Shown: in pieces, positions 5,247 to 10,707 of the stretch | How positions within the stretch are numbered: position 1 is the first letter of the stretch | Layout: each line of letters begins with the position of its first letter | From: a bacterium | GTDB taxonomy: Bacteria > Ratteibacteria > UBA8468 > B48-G9 > JAFGKM01 | Assembly: GCA_035370465.1 (NCBI GenBank) | Contig: DAOOVW010000051.1 | Coordinates: 1-10,707 of the forward strand | Direction of reading: 5' to 3' | DNA length: 10,707 nucleotides | Program-made: the position numbers and the translations under genes | The notes under the pieces: generated by a model | Database searches by the model: none | Told to the model about the DNA's origin: nothing | Seen by the model: the letters and a program-made list of their open reading frames with translations, nothing else

Positions 5247-6725
5247 ATGAAAAATCTTAATGCACTTAAAGAATTTAAAGGTATAGCAAATCTTGCGGGC
5301 CCTCTTATGCTTATTGAAGGAGTTGAAGGAGCGGGATATGGCGAACTTGTAGAAGTACTTACTCCAGATGGAATGCGGCTTGGAAGAATTCTTGAAATAG
5401 AACAGGATAAAGCACTTATTCAGGTTTTTGAAGGAACAAGAGGTATTAGTCCTGATAGAGCAAAAGTAAGATTTACAGGAAAAGGGATTGAATTAGGGGT
5501 TTCTCCCGATATTTTAGGAAGAGTTTTTACAGGGATGGGCAAGGTAAGAGATGGAGGACCTGAAATTATTCCGGAAAAATATCTTAATATAAACGGAGAA
5601 CCAATAAATCCAACAAGAAGAGATTATCCTTCGGAATTTATCCAAACAGGAATATCAGCAATAGATGGGCTAAATAGTTTAGTTAGAGGGCAGAAACTTC
5701 CTATTTTTTCTGGTTCAGGGCTGCCTCATAATCTTTTAGCAACTCAAATTGTCAAACAGGCAAAAATTATATCAAAAGAAGAGACAAAATTTGCAATTGT
5801 ATTTGTTGCAATGGGAATAACTTTTGAAGAGGCAGAATTTTTCCTCAAAGAATTTAGAGATGCAGGTGCAATTGAAAGGACTGTTACATTTATAAATCTT
5901 GCAGATGAACCAGCAATTGAAAGGACCGCTACTCCAAAAGTTGCTTTAACAGCAGCAGAATATCTTGCTTTTGAAAATGATATGCATGTAGTTGTAATAC
6001 TAACTGATATGACAAATTATGCAGAGGCATTAAGAGAAATTTCAGCAGCAAGAAATGAAATTCCAGGAAGAAGAGGATACCCGTCTTATTTATATACAGA
6101 CCTTTCAACTATTTATGAAAGAGCAGGTAGAATAAAAGGCAAGAAAGGTTCTATTACACAGATACCAATTTTAACGATGCCAGAAGATGATAAAACACAT
6201 CCTATCCCTGACCTTACTGGTTATATTACAGAAGGGCAGATTATTCTTTCAAGACAACTTCATCTTAAAGGTATTTACCCCCCGATTGATGTTCTAACTT
6301 CACTTTCAAGATTAAGAGATAAAGGAATTGGGGTAAATAAAGAAACAGGGGAAATTCACACAAGGCAAGACCATCCGGCAATTGCCAGTCAGTTATTTGC
6401 TTCTTATGCAAGAGGTAAGGAAGCAGAAGAACTTGCAATGGTTCTTGGGGAGGCATCTTTAACAGAAGAAGATATTGCACATCTTAATTTTGCAAAGGAA
6501 TTTGAGGAGAAATTTCTTTCACAGGGAATTGATGAAAATAGGACTATTCAACAAACACTTGATATTGGGTGGCAATTATTGAGAACCTTGCCTATGGATA
6601 CAATAAAGAGAATACCACCTGAAATAATGGAGAAATACTGGAAAAATGAAAATAAAAGTAAATCCAACGAGAATGGAGTTATTGAAACTGAAAAGAAGAG
6701 TACAGGTAGCAAAGAGAGGACATAA
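5247..6725 (+). CDS. atpB: V/A-type ATP synthase subunit B
   Basis: This is the non-catalytic nucleotide-binding subunit of the V1/A1 head, which alternates with subunit A in the hexamer that couples ATP hydrolysis or synthesis to ion flow. The degenerate P-loop SGSGLPHN (155-162) in place of a Walker A motif identifies B. FVAMGITFEEA, MTNYAEALREIS, MPEDDKTHPIPDLTGYITEGQ and PPIDVLTSLSRL are strong family blocks. The usual length is about 460-470 residues. Here the frame runs 492, because the last 26 or so residues are read out of frame through the start of subunit D. It has its own promoter and no subunit A upstream. Confidence 0.95.
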   Translation: MKNLNALKEFKGIANLAGPLMLIEGVEGAGYGELVEVLTPDGMRLGRILEIEQDKALIQVFEGTRGISPDRAKVRFTGKGIELGVSPDILGRVFTGMGKVRDGGPEIIPEKYLNINGEPINPTRRDYPSEFIQTGISAIDGLNSLVRGQKLPIFSGSGLPHNLLATQIVKQAKIISKEETKFAIVFVAMGITFEEAEFFLKEFRDAGAIERTVTFINLADEPAIERTATPKVALTAAEYLAFENDMHVVVILTDMTNYAEALREISAARNEIPGRRGYPSYLYTDLSTIYERAGRIKGKKGSITQIPILTMPEDDKTHPIPDLTGYITEGQIILSRQLHLKGIYPPIDVLTSLSRLRDKGIGVNKETGEIHTRQDHPAIASQLFASYARGKEAEELAMVLGEASLTEEDIAHLNFAKEFEEKFLSQGIDENRTIQQTLDIGWQLLRTLPMDTIKRIPPEIMEKYWKNENKSKSNENGVIETEKKSTGSKERT

Positions 6726-7269
6726 ACTTCTAAAAGATAAAGAAGAACAACTTCTTATTGAATTTAGAAAACTTTTAGATGAGATAAAAGATAAAAGAAA
6801 AAAAGTTGAAGAAGAATTATATCAGTATTATTTAAAAGTAGTTGAATTAAAAGGAATAACTCAAAAGAAGAAATGGGAGAATTTAATTTCCTCTCCATTT
6901 ATAAAAACAGAAGTTAAGGTTATTAAAAAAAGGATTTTCAATATTCCTGTCAAAGAGATTAATTTTGAAGTCAAAGAAACCCTAACTGACTATTTTTCTT
7001 CTCCTTATTATCAATTTTTAATTGAAAAAGGGACAGAAGTTATAAATCGCCTATTTTATCTTTATCATTTAGAAAATAAACTTATAAGTTTTACAGAAGA
7101 AATAGAAAGAACAAGAAGAAGAGTAAATGCATTAGAATATGTTCTAATTCCTGGTATAGAAGAAGCAATAAAATTTATAAAGTTTAAATTGGAAGAAAAT
7201 GAAAGGGCGAACCTGACAAAATTAAAACATCTCCAACTTATTGAATTGAGACATACAAAATCCACTTGA
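6646..7269 (+). CDS. atpD: V/A-type ATP synthase subunit D (central stalk)
   Basis: Subunit D forms the coiled-coil rotor shaft in the A3B3 head. The N-terminus NPTRMELLKLKRR (6-18) followed by VAKRGHKLLKDKE (21-33), and the C-terminal RRVNALEYVLIP (about 158-169), are the family hallmarks. Both ends are predicted long helices that pair as a coiled coil. The length of 207 residues is normal. The start at 6646 is fixed by N-terminal homology and lies 80 bp inside the subunit B frame; GGAG at 6629-6632 is a rather distant ribosome site. No further ATPase genes follow, and the next gene is convergent. Confidence 0.93.
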   Translation: MKIKVNPTRMELLKLKRRVQVAKRGHKLLKDKEEQLLIEFRKLLDEIKDKRKKVEEELYQYYLKVVELKGITQKKKWENLISSPFIKTEVKVIKKRIFNIPVKEINFEVKETLTDYFSSPYYQFLIEKGTEVINRLFYLYHLENKLISFTEEIERTRRRVNALEYVLIPGIEEAIKFIKFKLEENERANLTKLKHLQLIELRHTKST

Positions 7270-7312
7270 ATAGAGAATTAGCCAAAATAAAAGGTAGGAA
7301 TTAGATTTGTTT

Positions 7313-8440
7313 TTACTTGAATTTTAAGAGTTTAAAAATCTGTTGTGCCTTAATTTTCAATAATTTTTTTCCCTCTTTCATTGCTTCATCATGACTTAAA
7401 AACCCTGGCAGAATACTCATAACAATTATATTTTCTTCATTTATTTTCTTATATATATTTCTTTCAACTGTCCCTGCTAAAATAATTACTGGAACTTTAT
7501 ATTTTTTACAATATTCAATAACCACACCAACAACTTTTCCAAAAAATGACTGTTTATCAAATTTCCCTTCACCTGTTATAACAAAATCACAATTTTTTAT
7601 TTTTTCTTTAAAATTTCCTTTTTTTAATATTAACTCAATCCCTGACTCTATTTTTGAATTGAAAATTGAAATAAATCCGGATGCAAACCCACCTGCTGCT
7701 CCTGCCCCTTTAATTCTGCTTACATCTTTACCTGTAAATTTTTTTAAAACAAAAGAAAAATTTCTTAATCCATCATCAAGAATTTTTACTTCTTTGCTAT
7801 TTGCTCCTTTTTGCCATGCATAAATATAAGAAGCACCATTTTTCCCATATAGAGGGTTTTTTACATCTGTTAAAATTGTAAATTTAATATTAAAAATTCT
7901 TTTATCAACAGAAGAAATGTCAGTCCCTCTAATTTTAACTAAATCCTTCCCTTTGCCAGGAAAAATTGTTTTTCCTTTTTCATCAAAGAACTTTACTCCA
8001 ATAGCACTTAAAGCACCAATACCTGCATCATTTGTTGCACTTCCACCAACAAATATACTTATATTTTCACACCCATCTTCAATCGCTCTTAAAATTACTT
8101 CTCCAACTCCATAAGTTGTTGTTTCTAATGGGTTTCTCTCTTCTTCTTTTAAAAAAGTTAGTCCTGCCTCTTTTGCAAGTTCAATATAAACTGCCTTGCC
8201 TTTTTTTAGATATTTTGTCTTAATTTTTCTACCAAGTGGGTCAGAACTTTCTATAAAAACAAATTTTCCTTTAATAAACTTATTTAAAACTTCAATACTG
8301 CCTTCTCCACCATCTGCAAGTGGAAAAAGTATTGGAGTACTTTCCGGAAAATACTTTTTAAAAACATTTTTTATTATTTTGCTTCCTTCTAAACTTGTAA
8401 AACATCCTTTAAAACTATCAGGACAAATAAGTAATTTCAT
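7313..8440 (-). CDS. glxK: Glycerate kinase (GlxK/GarK type)
   Basis: This 375-residue enzyme would phosphorylate D-glycerate with ATP, probably to 2-phosphoglycerate as in the GarK/GlxK family. The motifs are PDSFKG (7-12), PLADGGEGS (40-48), VGGSATNDAGIGAL (131-144), TDVKNPLYGKNGA (191-203), GAGAAGG (245-251) and ITGEGKFD (288-295). The length is typical. Its ATG shares an ATGA overlap (8437-8440) with the stop of the DUF362 gene, so it is the last gene of a three-gene minus-strand operon. Its 3' end faces subunit D across 43 bp, with no obvious terminator hairpin. Confidence 0.95.
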   Translation of the reverse strand: MKLLICPDSFKGCFTSLEGSKIIKNVFKKYFPESTPILFPLADGGEGSIEVLNKFIKGKFVFIESSDPLGRKIKTKYLKKGKAVYIELAKEAGLTFLKEEERNPLETTTYGVGEVILRAIEDGCENISIFVGGSATNDAGIGALSAIGVKFFDEKGKTIFPGKGKDLVKIRGTDISSVDKRIFNIKFTILTDVKNPLYGKNGASYIYAWQKGANSKEVKILDDGLRNFSFVLKKFTGKDVSRIKGAGAAGGFASGFISIFNSKIESGIELILKKGNFKEKIKNCDFVITGEGKFDKQSFFGKVVGVVIEYCKKYKVPVIILAGTVERNIYKKINEENIIVMSILPGFLSHDEAMKEGKKLLKIKAQQIFKLLKFK

Positions 8441-9483
8441 TTGAATTCAATTAACTTGTATGAAATACTGCCAAGCCCAATTTCTTCACCATATTCAAGT
8501 TGATAATTATAAGGAGGTCTTATGCCTTCAAAAACATCTTTGCCATTTACCTTTTTAATAATATCAACACTTGCTCTATCAATTGCAACAGGGTCTTTTG
8601 AAACAAGTACTCCAATATCAGGAGATAAAAATTTTCCTGGATTAGAAGCACAATCACATTCAATAGCAATTTTAGTTAAAAAATTTATAGCAAAAAATTT
8701 ATTCTCTGCATACTGACTTATAACACCTGATGCATATTCTACTATTTTTTCTTGAAATTGAGCAGGAGTAACACTTGACCATGGGATATTTATTGCTTCT
8801 TTTGGACAGGTATGGATACAACTTCCACATCCAATACATTTTTTCTTATTTATACTCGCTTTTTTATTTTTGAGTTCAATTGCTTCAACTGGGCACTCTT
8901 TTACACATTTTCCACAACCTATGCACTTTGAAATATTAATTTGAGGAGTTATATTTGAATGCATTGCATATTTCCCTTTTCTTGATGCACATCCCATACC
9001 TACATTTTTTATTGTTCCTCCAATCGCTGCAAGTATATGCCCTTTAAAATGAGTTAGAGCAATCATTCCACTTACTTCACTATATTCTTTCGCTATATAA
9101 ATATTTTTAAAATGTTTTCCATTTATTTCTAAAACAACTTCGTCTTTGCCACTACTTCCACCTGCAATTACAACTGGAACTCCTAAATTGTGATAGTTAT
9201 GTAATTTAACTATTTTTATATGACTTATTGTATTTTCTCTTTCTCCTCTATATAAAACATTTGTATCTGTGAAAAAAGCAAAACATTTTCTTTCTTCCAA
9301 AACCCTTAAAATTTCTTTTGAATATTCTGCTGGTATATGATTATTATGTCTTGAATTTCCAAAATGTATTTTAAGAGCAATAGTGTCTTTTTCTCCAATT
9401 GAATCAAAAACACCTGTCCACTTAATAAAATCGTACAAAACACTTATTTTTTCAATAGGCAAAAAATAAACACTACTTTTCAC
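8437..9483 (-). CDS. DUF362 protein with two 4Fe-4S ferredoxin motifs
   Basis: The protein has 348 residues. N-terminal and C-terminal DUF362 parts flank a ferredoxin insert with two CxxCxxCxxxCP motifs (C187-C190-C193-C197 and C216-C219-C222-C226), which should hold two 4Fe-4S clusters. DUF362 features include LKIHFGN (37-43), GMIALTHFKGH (139-149), GTIKNVGMGCASRKGK (156-171) and VLVSKDPVAIDRASVD (292-307). There is no signal peptide or Tat motif, so it is probably cytosolic. The biochemical role of this family is unsettled; electron transfer is inferred from the clusters. The start is GTG at 9483 with AAAGGGA just upstream, overlapping the HAD gene by 11 bp. Translation is coupled to glycerate kinase downstream. 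Confidence 0.92.
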   Translation of the reverse strand: MKSSVYFLPIEKISVLYDFIKWTGVFDSIGEKDTIALKIHFGNSRHNNHIPAEYSKEILRVLEERKCFAFFTDTNVLYRGERENTISHIKIVKLHNYHNLGVPVVIAGGSSGKDEVVLEINGKHFKNIYIAKEYSEVSGMIALTHFKGHILAAIGGTIKNVGMGCASRKGKYAMHSNITPQINISKCIGCGKCVKECPVEAIELKNKKASINKKKCIGCGSCIHTCPKEAINIPWSSVTPAQFQEKIVEYASGVISQYAENKFFAINFLTKIAIECDCASNPGKFLSPDIGVLVSKDPVAIDRASVDIIKKVNGKDVFEGIRPPYNYQLEYGEEIGLGSISYKLIEFK

Positions 9484-10138
9484 TTTCCATCCCTTTTATT
9501 ATGTTTTTTATTTTTTCTATATCCATTTTTTTTAAAATAATATCACTTTTTTTAAGTTTATCATATTGTTGAGTTGTCTCAATGCCAACACAAAAAATAC
9601 CGGCCCTTTTTGCTGATTCTATGCCAACTTCTGAGTCCTCAAAAACAATAACTTCATTTTTTTTCAATTTAAGCAATTCTAATGTTTTTATATATATCTC
9701 CGGTTCTGGTTTTGCTTCTTTGATACCTTCTCTTGCTACAATAACATCAAAAAAATCTTTTATTCCTCCATATTTTAAAACATTTTTTACAAAAACCATT
9801 TTTGAGTTTGATGCTGCTGCAATTTTAAATTTTTTTTCTTTCAAAAAATTTAGTATTTTAATAACACCATCAATAACATTAACTCCATTACTTATAATTT
9901 CTAAAAAATATTTTTCTTTTTCTTTACATAATCTACCAATATCTAAATTCTCTGGTATTTTCTTTTGATTTTTTAATTGTATAAGAAATTCTTTATCTGC
10001 AATTCCAATTCCCTTTTCATAGTCATCTTTACTTAAAGTTATTCCTTTGGGACAAAAAACATTTTCCCATGCTTCAACATGTATTTTTTCTGTATCAACA
10101 AGTACCCCATCTACATCAAAAATTATTCCTTTTATCAT
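9473..10138 (-). CDS. HAD-superfamily hydrolase, beta-phosphoglucomutase-like
   Basis: This 221-residue HAD enzyme is of the subfamily with an alpha-helical cap. Nucleophile and acid Asp8/Asp10 are in FDVDGV, Ser110-Asn111 form motif II, Lys143 is in KPEPEIY, and Glu167-Asp168 are in VFEDSEVGIESA. His20 followed by AW matches the conserved cap-side histidine of beta-phosphoglucomutase, so a sugar-phosphate mutase or phosphatase role is likely, but the substrate cannot be fixed from sequence. It is the first gene of the minus-strand operon with the DUF362 and glycerate kinase genes. The start MIKGIIFDVDG is standard for the family. No strong ribosome site is seen. Confidence 0.88.
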   Translation of the reverse strand: MIKGIIFDVDGVLVDTEKIHVEAWENVFCPKGITLSKDDYEKGIGIADKEFLIQLKNQKKIPENLDIGRLCKEKEKYFLEIISNGVNVIDGVIKILNFLKEKKFKIAAASNSKMVFVKNVLKYGGIKDFFDVIVAREGIKEAKPEPEIYIKTLELLKLKKNEVIVFEDSEVGIESAKRAGIFCVGIETTQQYDKLKKSDIILKKMDIEKIKNIIKGMESEK

Positions 10139-10153
10139 CTTTTTATAATGGTG

Positions 10154-10199
10154 AAGTGAACATTTTCATTTTATATTTTTACCCTTCAAGAGTTCACTT
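10154..10199. repeat. Inverted repeat upstream of the HAD operon
   Basis: AAGTGAAC (10154-10161) and GTTCACTT (10192-10199) are perfect 8-bp inverted copies separated by 30 bp. They lie 16 to 61 bases upstream of the HAD start codon on the minus strand. They could be paired operator half-sites or a long-loop hairpin. The rest of 10139-10270 shows no gene or clear RNA. Confidence 0.4.
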
Positions 10200-10270
10200 T
10201 TCAATACTGTCTTATCAAATGAAAATTCATTCCATCATATAGCTTATATTTCTCTTTTTCCTTTGCTGCC

Positions 10271-10298
10271 TTGACTATTTAGAAATTACTTATAAAAT
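10271..10298 (+). promoter_or_regulatory. Promoter of the GGQ-protein gene
   Basis: TTGACT (10271-10276) and TAAAAT (10293-10298) are separated by 16 bp. The predicted start near 10305 leaves a short leader with an AAAGGGA ribosome site just before the ATG at 10318. Confidence 0.65.
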
Positions 10299-10307
10299 TT
10301 CTAAATA
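10276..10307. promoter_or_regulatory. Perfect 12-bp inverted repeat over the -10: likely operator
   Basis: TATTTAGAAATT (10276-10287) and AATTTCTAAATA (10296-10307) are exact inverted copies with an 8-bp spacer. The palindrome covers the promoter spacer, the -10 and the predicted start site. It has no T-run after it, so it is not a terminator. Its placement suits a dimeric repressor site. Confidence 0.5.
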
Positions 10308-10317
10308 CAAAGGGAAA

Positions 10318-10647
10318 ATGAAAATAAAAAAAGACGAAATAAAAACATATTTTTACAAAAGTAGGGGTCCTGGTGGTCAGAGAAAAAATAAGAAAGAAAC
10401 AGCAGTTAAAATTGTTCATATTCCAACAGGAATTATTGTAAGAGGTACTGAATCCAGGTCTCAAATTGAAAATAGAAAATTAGCACTCAAAAGATTAGAA
10501 GAGAAACTTGAAAAATTAAATAAAAAACCGAAAAAAAGAATTCCTACAAAGAAAAGCGAAAAAGTTAAACAGAAACAAATTGAAGAAAAAAGAAAAAAAA
10601 GTGAAAAGAAAAAATTAAGAAAACATATCAATCCATACGAAATATAA
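10318..10647 (+). CDS. RF-1 domain (GGQ) release-factor-like protein, ArfB/Pth4-like
   Basis: This 109-residue protein carries a compact peptidyl-tRNA hydrolase domain. SRGPGGQRKNK at 15-25 holds the GGQ (19-21) that enters the ribosomal peptidyl transferase centre, and VKIVHIPTGI plus a SRSQIENRKLAL segment are typical of the class I release-factor catalytic domain. Codon-recognition domains are absent. The C-terminal third is extremely Lys/Arg-rich, as in ArfB, where a basic tail occupies the empty mRNA channel of stalled ribosomes. Rescue of stalled ribosomes is the likely role, but the protein is shorter than E. coli ArfB (140 residues), and it could instead be an uncharacterised branch. 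It has its own promoter with a palindrome. Confidence 0.85.
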   Translation: MKIKKDEIKTYFYKSRGPGGQRKNKKETAVKIVHIPTGIIVRGTESRSQIENRKLALKRLEEKLEKLNKKPKKRIPTKKSEKVKQKQIEEKRKKSEKKKLRKHINPYEI

Positions 10648-10649
10648 AA

Positions 10650-10707
10650 CTATATATTAAGGAGTTTTATAGCATTTTCTCTTGCAACTTTATTGAAAAC
10701 AATTTCT
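10650..10707 (-). CDS. C-terminal end of a minus-strand gene, possibly an amidohydrolase
   Basis: Reading leftward from the window edge, 18 open codons end with TAG at 10650-10652. They encode a helix-like end, VARENAIKLLNI. A terminal NAxKLL helix is common in TIM-barrel amidohydrolases, so that is a guess at the family. Codons are mostly purine-first, as expected for coding sequence. The gene would be convergent with the GGQ-protein gene, 2 bp apart. The rest is outside the window. Confidence 0.45.
   Translation of the reverse strand, partial: EIVFNKVARENAIKLLNI

Noticed and set aside
6265..6480. Minus-strand open frame inside subunit B
   Set aside because: It is the complement of well-conserved subunit B codons, with a Leu/Pro/Gln-rich shadow composition.
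7270..7312. Bidirectional terminator between atpD and glycerate kinase
   Set aside because: This 43-bp gap was checked for a hairpin on both strands, but no stem of useful length was found.
9582..9968. 128-codon open frame on the plus strand
   Set aside because: It is antisense to the HAD gene, which has all its catalytic motifs. The product is a low-complexity Ser/Phe/Ile-rich shadow with no ribosome site.
10217..10231. Small palindrome AATGAA-AA-TTCATT
   Set aside because: It has 6-bp arms in A/T-rich sequence, no T-run and no promoter alignment, so it is easily due to chance.

Overview
The window is AT-rich bacterial DNA (roughly 30% GC by eye). It has consensus sigma70-type promoters, Shine-Dalgarno sites, tRNA genes without an encoded CCA, tightly packed operons, and a V/A-type rather than F-type ATP synthase. 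This combination suits an anaerobic, possibly thermophilic or uncultivated bacterial lineage. I cannot name the phylum from sequence alone.

Layout. Positions 1-56 are the 3' part of tRNA-Lys(UUU), followed by a strong hairpin terminator (160-203). Positions 249-4644 hold a dTDP-L-rhamnose locus in the order rmlC-like cupin, rmlA, rmlB, rmlD; the last three overlap by 4 bp each. Between rmlC and rmlA sits a foreign-looking 1.36-kb module (about 711-2066). It encodes a small zinc-ribbon protein, an EVE-domain protein fused to a PD-(D/E)XK-like nuclease domain, and a 60-residue ORF of unknown function. The module is bracketed by a direct repeat, 29 bp perfect and 34 bp with one mismatch, that spans the rmlC stop, the ribosome binding site and the first codons of rmlA. 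The downstream copy therefore restores a working rmlA start.

A perfect-consensus promoter then drives tRNA-Glu(UUC) at 4704-4775. A 99-aa hypothetical gene lies on the minus strand; its frame stays open and coding-like for 22 codons past its TAA. Facing away from it are V/A-ATPase subunits B and D, without subunit A. Their promoter would start transcription almost at the ATG, and the B frame runs 80 bp into D.

The minus-strand operon 10138 to 7313 encodes a beta-phosphoglucomutase-like HAD phosphatase/mutase, a DUF362 protein with two 4Fe-4S motifs, and a glycerate kinase, with overlapping ends. After a 179-bp intergenic region comes a plus-strand GGQ-motif release-factor-like protein, whose promoter carries a 12-bp perfect inverted repeat over the -10. 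The window closes with the C-terminal codons of a convergent minus-strand gene.

The rml genes together would supply dTDP-L-rhamnose for surface polysaccharide. The inserted module is the best candidate for something undescribed: a compact, probably defensive (modification-dependent nuclease) cassette placed inside a surface-sugar operon without breaking it.
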